In this document: positions 47,873 through 56,427 of the stretch, piece by piece
How positions within the stretch are numbered: position 1 is the first letter of the stretch
Layout of the letters: every line of letters begins with the position of its first letter
Assembly: GCA_040793985.1 (NCBI GenBank)
Contig: JBFNJI010000006.1
Location: forward strand, 62,001-126,000
Direction of reading: 5' to 3'
Length of the DNA stretch: 64,000 nucleotides
Source: Thiodiazotropha sp040793985
GTDB lineage: Bacteria; Pseudomonadota; Gammaproteobacteria; Chromatiales; Chromatiaceae
The notes under the pieces: generated by a model
What the model saw: the letters and a program-made list of their open reading frames with translations, nothing else
Told to the model about the DNA's origin: nothing
Databases searched by the model: none
Program-made: the position numbers and the translations under genes

Positions 47873-48517
47873 ATGCCATACTCCAAAACACACAAATCCG
47901 AGTCCAAGGACCGTATCCTGAAATCGGCAACGGAACTCTTTTTCCGTTACGGTTTCGACAAGGTATCGATCACCCAGATCATGAAGCTGGCACGGATGAC
48001 CCACGGCGCCTTCTATGCCCATTTCGAGTCGAAGGAGGCCCTCTTCAGCGCCTCCTTTCTCGAAACCTTGAAACGCAGCAGGGCGGCACGCCTGACCAAG
48101 AGTCCCTTCTCCATAAAGCATCTGTTTTCGCTGGTCACCGACCACCTCAATCTGCGCGATCCGAAAAGGGTCGACGAACCCGGCCCCGAGTCGATCCTAT
48201 TCAACGAGATCGGCAGTGATAATTTCGAGATCAAGAAGCTGTATGAGAAATCCTACTCCAGCCTGAAAGAGAACCTGGAGACACGCATCAACGCCCTCTG
48301 CCGGCTCAACAAGCTGCCCTTCCCGGCGGATAGCGAAACCGTGGCCGAAAAATCCCGGGCAATCCTTGCCTCCCTGGTCGGTGCGGTGGCCATCGCCAAG
48401 AGCCTGCCCCACGAAGAGGAGCAGCGCAACATCCTGTTGACCGCGCAGAAGCAGATCTTCTCCATTCTCGGCGTCAGCGAACATGAGCTGAACGACATGT
48501 CCGATCAGGTCCAATAG
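47873..48517 (+). CDS. TetR-family transcriptional regulator
   Basis: A 214-residue repressor-type regulator. Start 47873 follows GGGAG by eight bases. The helix-turn-helix covers SKDRILKSATELFFRYGFDK through THGAFYAHFESKEALF. The C-terminal ligand domain is unassigned. It is divergent from fabF across 90 bp, where AATAT and ATATT flank a TGATCA-containing spacer; the regulator probably controls fabF and itself. Confidence 0.85.
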   Translation: MPYSKTHKSESKDRILKSATELFFRYGFDKVSITQIMKLARMTHGAFYAHFESKEALFSASFLETLKRSRAARLTKSPFSIKHLFSLVTDHLNLRDPKRVDEPGPESILFNEIGSDNFEIKKLYEKSYSSLKENLETRINALCRLNKLPFPADSETVAEKSRAILASLVGAVAIAKSLPHEEEQRNILLTAQKQIFSILGVSEHELNDMSDQVQ

Positions 48518-48541
48518 GGCTTAACCGGCTCTGCGACGGCA

Positions 48542-49846
48542 CTATTCCGAGCCTGACAAAGGCAGTCTCAGGCTTACCTCCAACCCGCCCTGGGGATGGT
48601 TCCGCGCAAAGGCCTCGCCACCATGGATCAACATCGCCCGGCGGGCGATGGCAAGCCCCAGCCCGAAGCCACCACTGCCCCGTTCCCGCGCCTCGGCGGT
48701 ACGGGTAAAGGGATCGAACATCGGCTCCAGCTGCGACGCCTCCACACCGGGACCCGCGTCCCTGACCCGGACCAGGCAATCGCCCTGATCCCTGATCAGT
48801 GACACCTGGACTTCGCTGCCTGCGGGGGTATGGCGGATGGCGTTTCTCACCACGTTCTCCACCGCGGCACGCAACAGTACCGCGTCACCCGCCAGTGACA
48901 CCGCCTGGCTGCTGAAAGCCACCCCTTTCTGTTGTGCCTGGGCCTCGAACTCGGCATCGGTCACCACCTGCGCCACCAATTCGTTAAATTGCAGTTTTTG
49001 CCTCTCCAGACCGGCCTGACCCGATTCAAGACGGGCCAGGGAGAGAAGCTCGGTGACCAGGCGTTCCAACTCATCTGCCTCCTGTTCGATACGGCCCAGG
49101 GCCTTCTTGCGATCCTCTTCCCGCTCTGCCAACTCCAGGGCGACACGCAACCGGGCCAGGGGAGAACGCAGCTCGTGGGATACATCCCGCACCAGCTGGC
49201 GCTGACTCTGCAACAAGTCATTGAGCCGCTCGGCCATCAGGTTGAAGTCGGCTCCCAGGGCACTGATCTCGTCCCTTCCCGCGAGCTCGACCCGTCCGCT
49301 CAGATCCCCTTCGGCCATGCGCTGGGCAGCCAGCCTTAATGGACGCACCTGTCGGGTCAGCATCCTAGCCAACAGCAGGCTGACCAGGGTGAAGACCAGG
49401 ATCGCCAGCAGACCGCGCGCCCAGATCGGCATACCGTGAAGCCTGCCCAGATCGATAATGGTGAGGAGAAAGCGTTTCGGTGCCACATCGGGCAGTGCGA
49501 TAGCGAGCATCAGGTGTCCCGGCCGAACGCGCTCCACCCCCGGGCTGATTGCCCGCGGCAGCAGTTGCCTGAGATGGGGCGGCAAGCGTCGACGCATCAG
49601 AGACTCGCCCTTCCCGTTGACCAGTACCAGACGGTGCCTCTCGGGTTGGCGGTGGAGCCAACGATGCAGCGCTTTGTCACCCCCGTCACGCCACAATACT
49701 GCCGCCGTCTCCGCCTGGGCCTGCATCACCGCCTGTACCTGCTCCACCACCTCGCCACCATAGTGACGCTGGATCAGAAAGAGTGAGAGGGCCAGCAGCA
49801 GGCTCGCCAGCCAGAAGGAGAGAAAGATGCGCAGAAACAGACTCAT
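48542..49846 (-). CDS. CpxA-like sensor histidine kinase
   Basis: A 434-residue inner-membrane kinase. TM1 lies at residues 5-26, a periplasmic region of about 115 residues follows, TM2 is at about 143-163, then HAMP (RQVRPLRLAAQRMAEGDLSGR). The phosphoacceptor is His224 in DVSHELRSPLARLR; the ATPase has NVVRNAIRHTPAGS, VRDAGPGV and GSGGFGLGLAIA. Start and the regulator's stop share one base, so the pair is translationally coupled. Nearby Spy/CpxP-like gene supports envelope stress sensing. Confidence 0.9.
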   Translation of the reverse strand: MSLFLRIFLSFWLASLLLALSLFLIQRHYGGEVVEQVQAVMQAQAETAAVLWRDGGDKALHRWLHRQPERHRLVLVNGKGESLMRRRLPPHLRQLLPRAISPGVERVRPGHLMLAIALPDVAPKRFLLTIIDLGRLHGMPIWARGLLAILVFTLVSLLLARMLTRQVRPLRLAAQRMAEGDLSGRVELAGRDEISALGADFNLMAERLNDLLQSQRQLVRDVSHELRSPLARLRVALELAEREEDRKKALGRIEQEADELERLVTELLSLARLESGQAGLERQKLQFNELVAQVVTDAEFEAQAQQKGVAFSSQAVSLAGDAVLLRAAVENVVRNAIRHTPAGSEVQVSLIRDQGDCLVRVRDAGPGVEASQLEPMFDPFTRTAEARERGSGGFGLGLAIARRAMLIHGGEAFARNHPQGGLEVSLRLPLSGSE

Positions 49847-50532
49847 CAGCTCAGGAGATATTGATAACCGGCACCACGCACCGTCTTGATGCGAGGGGAG
49901 CCGTCTGGCAGGGGACCGAGTTTCTTACGAATCTGCGCCATATGGGTCTCGATACGGCGATCGTAGGCCTGCAAGGCACGCCCCAGGCCCTGTTTCGCCA
50001 GAACCTCCTTGGAGACCAGTTCACCCGCATGTTCCAGTAGCAGCACCAGGAGATTGAACTCCGCCCCAGTGAGCGCCACATCCCGCTCACCCACAGTGAC
50101 CTTGCGCTTCTGCCTGTCGTAGCCGAGATCGCCGACCCGATGAGGACTCAACCCGTTCGGCTCATTCTGCCTGCGGCGAAACAGATTGCGCAGCCTGGCA
50201 ACCAGCACCCGGGGGCTGCAGGGCTTGGCAACATAGTCGTCGGCACCCAGTTCGAGCCCGAGAACGGTATCGGTATCGTCGCCGCGGGCGGTAAGCATCA
50301 GCACCGGTGCGCTGCAATCCGCCTGGATCTGTTTCAGCACATCGAAGCCGTTCATCCCCGGCAACATGACATCGAGCACGATCGCGTCCCACCTGTCTAC
50401 AACGGAGCGACTGACTCCATCCGGACCGGTATGGACGCTCTCAACGGCGAAGCCCTCGCCGACCAGGTATTCGCTCAACAGTTCGCATAGCGTCTCGTCG
50501 TCATCGATCAATAAAATCTTTTTCATCGTCAT
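49846..50532 (-). CDS. CpxR-like OmpR-family response regulator
   Basis: A 228-residue regulator: receiver domain with acidic pocket ILLIDDDE, phosphoacceptor Asp54 in IVLDVMLPGM and Lys in DDYVAKPC, then a winged-helix OmpR-type DNA-binding domain with LTGAEFNLLVLLLEH and YDRRIETHMAQIRKKLG. The ATG at 50532 is chosen because the protein then begins MTMKKILLIDDD. Three 10-bp direct repeats upstream (50581-50610) are a possible autoregulatory site. Confidence 0.9.
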   Translation of the reverse strand: MTMKKILLIDDDETLCELLSEYLVGEGFAVESVHTGPDGVSRSVVDRWDAIVLDVMLPGMNGFDVLKQIQADCSAPVLMLTARGDDTDTVLGLELGADDYVAKPCSPRVLVARLRNLFRRRQNEPNGLSPHRVGDLGYDRQKRKVTVGERDVALTGAEFNLLVLLLEHAGELVSKEVLAKQGLGRALQAYDRRIETHMAQIRKKLGPLPDGSPRIKTVRGAGYQYLLS

Positions 50533-50580
50533 ACTATTCTGGCCTTTTTTAAGCCCTGCTCCCACAACTTGATGGGCCAG

Positions 50581-50610
50581 CTTTGCACTTCTTTGCACTC
50601 ACTTGCATAA
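50581..50610. repeat. Three tandem 10-bp units, candidate response-regulator site
   Basis: CTTTGCACTT, CTTTGCACTC and ACTTGCATAA follow each other without gaps, sharing TTGCA at one-helical-turn spacing. OmpR-family regulators bind direct repeats with this period. The site lies between the divergent regulator and PepSY-like genes. Confidence 0.5.
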
Positions 50611-50674
50611 GTTACCACCCGGCTGACGTTTCAGCTCATATGATTTCAACACAGTTTTTCAATGGAGCCGAAGC

Positions 50675-51046
50675 ATGAACCTCAATAGACTCAAACCCGT
50701 CCTGTTCAAACTCCATCGTTGGGTCGGTATCGTCCTGGCACCGCTGTTTCTGCTGATCGTCCTCTCCGGCGCGGTGTTAGCGTTCAAACCAATCCTGGAA
50801 CAAACCACTCCGACCGGGGTTGATAGCGTTTCAGCTGCCAGGGTCATCAAGCTGCTGCAACGGATCGATCCCATGGGCGAGAATGTTGCTGCCGTATCTC
50901 ATGAAGGCACCTGGGCAGGATCCTTCAGCGGTGTCATAAACCTCATCGGTGCATCGGCAATGAGTCTTCTAATCCTCAGCGGGTCGCTCTCTTGGTTGAG
51001 AGGTCGGCGAAGCATGAGAGCACGTAGGGTGTTGGCTGCGGTATGA
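50675..51046 (+). CDS. Short PepSY-type membrane protein, possibly deleted internally
   Basis: A 123-residue protein with two TM helices: LHRWVGIVLAPLFLLIVLSGAVLA, the typical start of PepSY-associated membrane proteins, and NLIGASAMSLLILSGSLSWLRGRR, their typical end. Only about 50 residues join them, much shorter than in usual members, so an internal in-frame deletion is possible. GGAG lies seven bases before the ATG. It is between the two-component system and the Spy/CpxP-like gene and may belong to the same regulon. Confidence 0.65.
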   Translation: MNLNRLKPVLFKLHRWVGIVLAPLFLLIVLSGAVLAFKPILEQTTPTGVDSVSAARVIKLLQRIDPMGENVAAVSHEGTWAGSFSGVINLIGASAMSLLILSGSLSWLRGRRSMRARRVLAAV

Positions 51047-51165
51047 AGTGGAAACCTTGCTCTTCTTTACGAAACCTGACCACTCCCGACCCAACTTTGA
51101 AGTTGGAAAATGTAAATTTTTAACAGCTGCAATGGAGCAGCATTGAACAACAACGGAGATTTACC

Positions 51166-51630
51166 ATGAAACCGACAAGTCGAAAAATAGCAATCATCAC
51201 CCTCTCCACCCTGCTGATCAGCAGCGCAGGTGCAACCCTCGCCTTTGGTGGCTACAAAGGCAGCGGGGGTTGCGACCGGGGTGGCAAGCATGGCCCCATG
51301 GCTGCATTGACACAGATCGAAGACCTGACTGCCGGTCAGAAGGAGGAGCTTAAAAACATTCGCAATGAGACCAGGGATGCGATGCGGGATCTTCGCGATG
51401 CCATGCAGGACAACCGCGCGGATCTGCGTGACGCCATGGTGGATAATGCCAATATCGATTCAATCCGCGTCCTGGCTGAAAGACAGGGCGAGCAAGTCGC
51501 GCGCATGATTGTGCTGCGGGCGGAGGTGCGCAACAAAATAGATGAGGTACTTACCGAGGAGCAGCGTCAACAGCTGCAGGATCTGCGCTGGTCAGGCAAT
51601 GTGTTCGGCCCCGGTCGCAAGGGATTCTGA
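51166..51630 (+). CDS. Spy/CpxP-family periplasmic protein
   Basis: A 154-residue exported alpha-helical protein with signal peptide ending near ATLAFG. It has the two LTxxQ motifs of the Spy/CpxP family (LTAGQKEEL and LTEEQRQQL) at either end of a long helical region rich in Asp/Arg (RDAMRDLRDAMQDNRADLRDAM). Family members act as periplasmic chaperones or inhibit the sensor kinase. The adjacent CpxRA-like genes make a feedback role likely. Upstream, GTAAATTTTTAAC resembles half of a Cpx box. Confidence 0.85.
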   Translation: MKPTSRKIAIITLSTLLISSAGATLAFGGYKGSGGCDRGGKHGPMAALTQIEDLTAGQKEELKNIRNETRDAMRDLRDAMQDNRADLRDAMVDNANIDSIRVLAERQGEQVARMIVLRAEVRNKIDEVLTEEQRQQLQDLRWSGNVFGPGRKGF

Positions 51631-51640
51631 GTCCAGACCT

Positions 51641-51671
51641 AGGCATACCCATCACCCGGCCGGGTATGCCT
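51641..51671. terminator. Hairpin between convergent genes
   Basis: AGGCATACCC and GGGTATGCCT are perfect 10-bp arms around an 11-base loop, overlapping the 3' end of the leftward fusion gene. No T-run follows on either strand, so intrinsic termination is uncertain. Confidence 0.45.
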
Positions 51672-52758
51672 GCTCCAGCTGGCGGTAGACTTCATCACCG
51701 AAATCGGCGCTGTCGGCATCGAGTGCGGCAAGAATCTCCGCCAGATACTCGTTATCTTCGCGCCCGTTCCAAAGCTTGAGATAACTCCCATCCTTGTAGC
51801 CGTGATCCTGGCGGAAGAAGTTGAGCACGTTCTTGCCCACATAGGTCTTGAAGAGCTCATCGAAATCGAGATCAGCCGCCCGCATCACCGCCGCGAAATG
51901 GCTGATGTCGGCGCACTGGGTCTGGATACTCGCCATTGCCAGCTGTTCGATGGAGGTCCTGAAATCGACCGCTTCGGAGGGTTCGGCCAAACCCTTCATC
52001 GCCAACTCAGCTGCCTCCTCGAGGCTAGCGTTGTGGAGGATCAGGTCACTGAGGGCAAAGTGCCAGATATCGACGATCTCCAGGTGAACCTGTTGCATGT
52101 CTGGCTTCTGGTGTTTCCACCATTTCCAACCGTAGTGGTCGAGCATCTCGGCACACTCGGTCCAGATCGCCCGGTACCAGGGATAGCCCGCATCACGCCA
52201 ATCCTCGTTGACCTTGCGGTTCATGGCATCCTGCAGTTCGAGCATGGTTAGGATTTGTTGCTTCATATTCCGCTTCTTGTTGTTTAACTCTTGGTCGAGC
52301 AGGTCGACTACCGTTGCCACAAAGTCTGGGCAGCGGATCTTGAACAGGTCCTGCTCCTTTGCCTGCCGATACTCCGCTTCGATACTCAGATCCTTCTCCA
52401 GCAGATCCCTGCAACGGTTGCTGCCGTGGCGTTCGATGAAGCGCTCCTGCAGACGCCGGGTCGCCAGGTAGGTCGCCTCCTTGGCCTCGACCTGCTGTCG
52501 CGCAGAGGGACCCAGCTCCAGGCCCAGCACCAATGCGCCACCGGTGAGGGTACCACAAACATCCCCCATGCGGCCGACTCCTCCGCCGAGACCGGCAGCG
52601 ATGCGCATCGCCAGGGTATCGTCGATTGCATATCGTCGGGCAAAGGCGGTCAATACCGCCTGGGAGCAGTTACAGCCATCACAGAAGCGCTCTACGGCGG
52701 CCTGGGCGCTTGTCTGGCAAGCACCCCCCTGATCGGATGCAGTCTCAATATCGGACAT
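51652..52758 (-). CDS. C_GCAxxG_C_C domain fused to dUTPase-like all-alpha domain
   Basis: A 368-residue fusion. Residues 1-160 belong to the redox C_GCAxxG_C_C family: FCDGCNCSQAV (Cys26, 29, 31), GRMGDVCGTLTGG (Cys68) and later Cys116 and Cys143. Residues 165-368 resemble the dimeric all-alpha dUTPase/MazG-like family, with the metal-binding pairs in TECAEMLDHYGW (Glu201, Glu204) and LEIVDIWHF (Glu227, Asp230). The internal ATG at 52266 (Met165) has AAGAAGCGG upstream and could give a free dUTPase. The two halves normally are separate proteins; the functional link is unknown. Confidence 0.75.
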   Translation of the reverse strand: MSDIETASDQGGACQTSAQAAVERFCDGCNCSQAVLTAFARRYAIDDTLAMRIAAGLGGGVGRMGDVCGTLTGGALVLGLELGPSARQQVEAKEATYLATRRLQERFIERHGSNRCRDLLEKDLSIEAEYRQAKEQDLFKIRCPDFVATVVDLLDQELNNKKRNMKQQILTMLELQDAMNRKVNEDWRDAGYPWYRAIWTECAEMLDHYGWKWWKHQKPDMQQVHLEIVDIWHFALSDLILHNASLEEAAELAMKGLAEPSEAVDFRTSIEQLAMASIQTQCADISHFAAVMRAADLDFDELFKTYVGKNVLNFFRQDHGYKDGSYLKLWNGREDNEYLAEILAALDADSADFGDEVYRQLEQAYPAG

Positions 52759-52821
52759 GGTTTCACTCTCGTCTAGGGTGGGGTTAAGCTGAACCAGAAC
52801 TCACCCCAGGTCAAGTCGCGA

Positions 52822-53802
52822 TCAGTCAGGCAGCAGCAGGGTGCTGCCCCGGGTCTTGCGCGACTCGAGGGCCTGATGGGCCAGCGCCGCATCCTTGAGG
52901 GAAAACTCCTGGCCTATCTCCAGCTTGATATCTCCCTTCAGAACCGAGCTGAAGAGCGCCGTTGAGCTCTGCACCAGATCTTCCCTGCTCCGGGTGTAGT
53001 CGAAGAGCGTTGGCCGGGTCAGATAGAGGGAGCCCTTGGCACTCAGTCGGGTGATATCGAAGGCGGGGACCTTGCCCGAAGACTGGCCGAACGAGACCAA
53101 GGTGCCGCGGGGAGCGAGTACGGAAAGGGACGCCTCGAAGGTAGCCTGTCCCACCGAATCATAGACAACGGGTACACCGTTATGCTTGGTTATCTCGTAA
53201 ACCCGTTCGACGATATCCTCGTCTCCATAGTTGATGGTGTGGTGGCAGCCGAGGTTACGTACCACCGCCGCCTTCTCCTCGCTGCCGACAGTGGCGATGA
53301 CTTCGGCGCCGAGGGCCACCGCCCACTGGCAGAGCAACTGGCCCACTCCTCCCGCCGCGGCGTGGATGAGAATCGTCTCCCCAGCAGTTACCGGATAGGT
53401 GCGGCGGATCAGGTATTCCGCGGTCATGCCTTTGAGCATAATCGCTGCCGCATGGCGTTCACTGATCCCGTCTGGAAGCCTGATGAGCCGCTCCGCCGGA
53501 AAGTTACGCGCTTCGGCATAGGCGCCCAAGGGACCGCCGGCATAGGCAACCCGATCACCTGCTGAAAAATCGGCAACCCCCTCACCGACGGCTTCCACGA
53601 CACCGGCAGCTTCCAGGCCGGGCGTGAAAGGCAGATCACCGGCGGGATAGAGGCCTGTGCGGTGATAGACATCGATGAAGTTGAGGCCGACAGCACTGTG
53701 GCGGATGCGCACCTCGCCGGGTGCTGGTTGATGTATTGGCACCTGCCGCCATCGCAGAACCTCGCTACCGCCATATTCGTCTACCATCAATGCATGGTTC
53801 AT
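52822..53802 (-). CDS. qor: Quinone oxidoreductase (zeta-crystallin type)
   Basis: A 326-residue NADPH-dependent MDR enzyme without zinc sites. Family marks: VGLNFIDVYHRTGLYP, PGLEAAGVVEAVGEGV, KGMTAEYLIRRTYPV and the NADPH loop IHAAAGGVGQLLCQWA. It reduces quinones by one electron or related carbonyls. It precedes the fusion gene by about 60 bp on the same strand. Confidence 0.9.
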   Translation of the reverse strand: MNHALMVDEYGGSEVLRWRQVPIHQPAPGEVRIRHSAVGLNFIDVYHRTGLYPAGDLPFTPGLEAAGVVEAVGEGVADFSAGDRVAYAGGPLGAYAEARNFPAERLIRLPDGISERHAAAIMLKGMTAEYLIRRTYPVTAGETILIHAAAGGVGQLLCQWAVALGAEVIATVGSEEKAAVVRNLGCHHTINYGDEDIVERVYEITKHNGVPVVYDSVGQATFEASLSVLAPRGTLVSFGQSSGKVPAFDITRLSAKGSLYLTRPTLFDYTRSREDLVQSSTALFSSVLKGDIKLEIGQEFSLKDAALAHQALESRKTRGSTLLLPD

Positions 53803-53976
53803 TGATAACTCCTTGTGACTCGCCTAGCTCTTTCAGTTTATAACACGCATTGCACAGGGTATCAGTCACACCATTCTAAACGATATATTCACTGACACTG
53901 TGGACATTCATAGCAGTGCCAATCGTAAGCATACCCAGGGTCGGGTACTGTTGGAGCTTGATATTGAAATAATTAA

Positions 53977-54369
53977 AACACATATACCGGCAAGGTCTGG
54001 ATAAGCAAAAGTAACCCGAACTACTGGGAGGCCAATCTAAGCCATGAAAGAAAGTGGTTTGTCTCGGCCAACGACCTGGAAGATAACTTTTCCTATGGAA
54101 GCTTCGATCACAGGGTTGTGTTCCGCCACTGCGGAGGCATGCTTCCCATACAGGGCTACATGAACAAGATTGTCCTCGATGATCCCAAACTGCAGACAGG
54201 CGAAGACAACAGAGACTACTACAGCATGGTCTTCGGTGCCCTGAAACTTGCGATGAGAGAAGGTGGGTTTGCTAGTCCCATGGTAAAACGTGGTTGCAAT
54301 AAAGGCTGTGATTGTTTGCACAACTACAAACAGAGAGCGGCAAATCTCGACGGAATGTTCAGTATCTAA
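53977..54369 (+). other. Unrecognised open frame, possible gene remnant
   Basis: A 130-codon open frame with no ATG in its first third and no ribosome-binding site; GTG 54118 and ATG 54139 are the first candidate starts. The translation looks protein-like (WEANLSHERKWFVSANDLED; MVFGALKLAMREGGFASPMV) and ends with a Cys-rich CNKGCDCLHNY. The composition differs from neighbouring genes. No family was recognised. It may be the 3' end of a decayed or transferred gene. The upstream 170 bp hold nothing recognisable. Confidence 0.35.
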
Positions 54370-54449
54370 TACCCAACAACCGAGCCATCGGAAACAATTA
54401 TCCGGGAAAGAAATCGCCAGTTCGTGCCGGCATTCAACCCACTCCCCGC

Positions 54450-55109
54450 TCATCTCTCAACCGGCAATCCCTCCAACCTCCACTCCGGAAGTCCTCCATC
54501 CAGGCGGTGCGCGATGATACCGTTTTCCCGCAGCTTTGCCACCGCATCGAAGGCCAATACGCAGTGGGGGCCGCGGCAGTAGGCTACGATCTCACGTTGC
54601 GGATCCAGGCTGTCGAGGTGTGTCTCCAGCTCATTGATCGGGATGTTGATGGCGCCGGGCAGATGTCCCGATTCATACTCCTCCCTGGGACGGACATCGA
54701 GGACAGTCACCAGGCCCTGTTTCGCGCGCTCGAGCAGTTCACTGGCCGGAACGGGTTCCAAACCATCCTTGACCTTCAGATAGTCATCCACCAGACGGTC
54801 GACTTCGGCCAGGCGACGTTCAGCCACCTCTCGCAGCGAAGCGAGCAGGGATGAGACATCCATCCCGCTCAGTCGATAAAATACCTTGTGCCCCTCCTTG
54901 CGGTTTGCCACCAATCCCGCCTGACGTAGCTGCTGCAGGTGTTGCGAGGTATTCGCCACCGTCAATCCCGATATCTGGGCCAAGGCATCCACACTGCGTT
55001 CCCCCTGGGCGAGAAATTCCAACAATTCCAAGCGGTAGCCGTTGCTCATCGCTTTTGCAATCCGGGCAAACTCATTGAAGAGATCGTGTTTGAAATGCGT
55101 GCTTGACAT
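54450..55109 (-). CDS. ArsR-family repressor with rhodanese domain
   Basis: A 219-residue two-domain regulator. The N-terminal winged helix (residues about 5-90) has ANTSQHLQQLRQAGLV as recognition region. The C-terminal rhodanese domain begins at VTVLDVRPREEYESGHLPGAINIP and carries a catalytic Cys in VAYCRGPHCVLA. Start 55109 replaces an upstream TTG. Coupling DNA binding to a persulfide-accepting domain suggests response to sulfane sulfur or related species. A perfect palindrome lies 24 bases upstream of the start, between this gene and the divergent operon, its probable target. Confidence 0.9.
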   Translation of the reverse strand: MSSTHFKHDLFNEFARIAKAMSNGYRLELLEFLAQGERSVDALAQISGLTVANTSQHLQQLRQAGLVANRKEGHKVFYRLSGMDVSSLLASLREVAERRLAEVDRLVDDYLKVKDGLEPVPASELLERAKQGLVTVLDVRPREEYESGHLPGAINIPINELETHLDSLDPQREIVAYCRGPHCVLAFDAVAKLRENGIIAHRLDGGLPEWRLEGLPVER

Positions 55110-55132
55110 ATTGGCACCAATGAACTTCAATA

Positions 55133-55152
55133 ATTCAATAGATCTATTGAAT
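55133..55152. promoter_or_regulatory. Perfect 20-bp palindrome, likely ArsR-type operator
   Basis: ATTCAATAGATCTATTGAAT is its own reverse complement. It lies in the 92-bp gap between the divergent ArsR-rhodanese gene and the sterol-desaturase operon, where it would cover both promoters. Length, symmetry and AT content fit ArsR/SmtB-family operators. Confidence 0.8.
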
Positions 55153-55201
55153 AATGGATAATTAATAGGATTATAGCAGATGCGATAGTGGAGGACAGGT
55201 G

Positions 55202-56047
55202 ATGACGAACTGGAACGACTGGTTACTCGGCAATGAACTCCCGATCCGTCTGAGCTTCTTTTTTGGCATATTCGTCCTCATAGCCCTGTGGGAGATCCAT
55301 TCACCCCGTCGTCAGCTTACTGTCTCCAAGGGGGTACGCTGGATAAACAACCTTGGCCTGGTGATGCTCAATACGGCGGTTCTGCGCCTGCTCTTCCCCG
55401 CGGCTGCAGTGGGGGCGGCAGCCATTGCCCAGGAGCAGGGTTGGGGGGCGCTCAACAACTTCGCACTCCCACTTCCGCTAGCGACATTCATCGCTGTGGT
55501 GGCGATGGATTTAGTCATCTACCTGCAGCATGTGATGGTTCACGCCATTCCCCTGCTCTGGCGCCTGCACCGGGTCCACCATGCCGACCTCGATTACGAC
55601 GTCACCACCGGCGCCCGTTTCCACACCGTCGAGATCATCCTCTCCATGCTGATCAAGATGGCCACCATCACCCTGCTGGGGCCCCCGGTGGTGGCTGTGG
55701 TAATTTTCGAGGTCCTGCTGAATGCCACCGCGATGTTCAATCATGGCAATATCTCTATCCCGGAAAAGCTCGACCGGGTGTTGCGCATCTTCGTCGTCAC
55801 CCCCGACATGCACCGTGTTCACCATTCCGTTCACGCCCCCCTGGCCAACTCCAACTTCGGTTTCAACCTACCCTGGTGGGATCGCCTTTTCGGCACCTAT
55901 GTGGCACAACCCCCAGAAGGTCACGTGGCTATGGAGATCGGCCTCAATGAGTTCCGCGATCCGCAACAGGTGGACCGGCTCCCTGGCATGCTGATGCTTC
56001 CCTTCGCAAGCCAGCTGGGCGAATACACCATCAACCGGCGCTGGTGA
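55202..56047 (+). CDS. Sterol desaturase/fatty acid hydroxylase-family membrane enzyme
   Basis: A 281-residue integral membrane di-iron enzyme. Start 55202 (ATG) has GGAGGA six bases upstream. The His-box ligands are visible: HVMVHAIPLLWRLHRVHHAD, then ARFHTVEI, MFNHGNISIP and DMHRVHHS. The superfamily hydroxylates or desaturates lipids with O2. Being first in an operon with a DsrE protein and multiheme cytochromes is unusual; a lipid modification linked to sulfur stress is possible but unproven. Confidence 0.85.
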   Translation: MTNWNDWLLGNELPIRLSFFFGIFVLIALWEIHSPRRQLTVSKGVRWINNLGLVMLNTAVLRLLFPAAAVGAAAIAQEQGWGALNNFALPLPLATFIAVVAMDLVIYLQHVMVHAIPLLWRLHRVHHADLDYDVTTGARFHTVEIILSMLIKMATITLLGPPVVAVVIFEVLLNATAMFNHGNISIPEKLDRVLRIFVVTPDMHRVHHSVHAPLANSNFGFNLPWWDRLFGTYVAQPPEGHVAMEIGLNEFRDPQQVDRLPGMLMLPFASQLGEYTINRRW

Positions 56048-56051
56048 TCGG

Positions 56052-56393
56052 ATGGCGATATCAATCATATTGAATGACCCTTCCAATGGCAGTGAGCGCA
56101 GTTACAACGGTCTGTGTCTGGCCAAGGCCCTCGGTGGCAAACAGGCCGAGATCACGCCGTTTCTCATGACCGATGCCTTGGTCTGTACCAATCGCGGACA
56201 GAAGACGTCTGCGGTTGTTTACAATCGGGTGTTGATACCCAACTCGGTGATTCGTAAATGCGAGGTGTTGCCATGCGCTACCTGTATGTATACCCGCGGC
56301 ATAAACACTGAAGCGCTGACCTCAGGCGTCCGCCGCCGTATGAAGGGTCTTGCCGAAAGCACGCTGACGGCAGACCGTGTGCTTCTCCTCTGA
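56052..56393 (+). CDS. DsrE-family sulfur-relay-like protein
   Basis: A 113-residue cytoplasmic protein of the DsrE/DsrF-like fold: ILNDPSNGSERSYNGLCLAKAL and TPFLMTDALVC at the N-terminus, then LPCATCMYTRGINTEAL. The CxxC in CATC, together with Cys in ALVCTNRGQKT, are candidate sulfur carriers. It begins four bases after the desaturase stop. The family moves persulfide sulfur between enzymes; the partner here is probably a product of the same operon. Confidence 0.8.
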   Translation: MAISIILNDPSNGSERSYNGLCLAKALGGKQAEITPFLMTDALVCTNRGQKTSAVVYNRVLIPNSVIRKCEVLPCATCMYTRGINTEALTSGVRRRMKGLAESTLTADRVLLL

Positions 56394-56427
56394 CGAGTCA
56401 ACGAGAATAACCGTGATCGGAGCTAGC

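Noticed and set aside
54037..54453. 138-codon leftward frame across the orphan open frame
   Set aside because: No ribosome-binding site and no domain; the rightward frame looks more protein-like.
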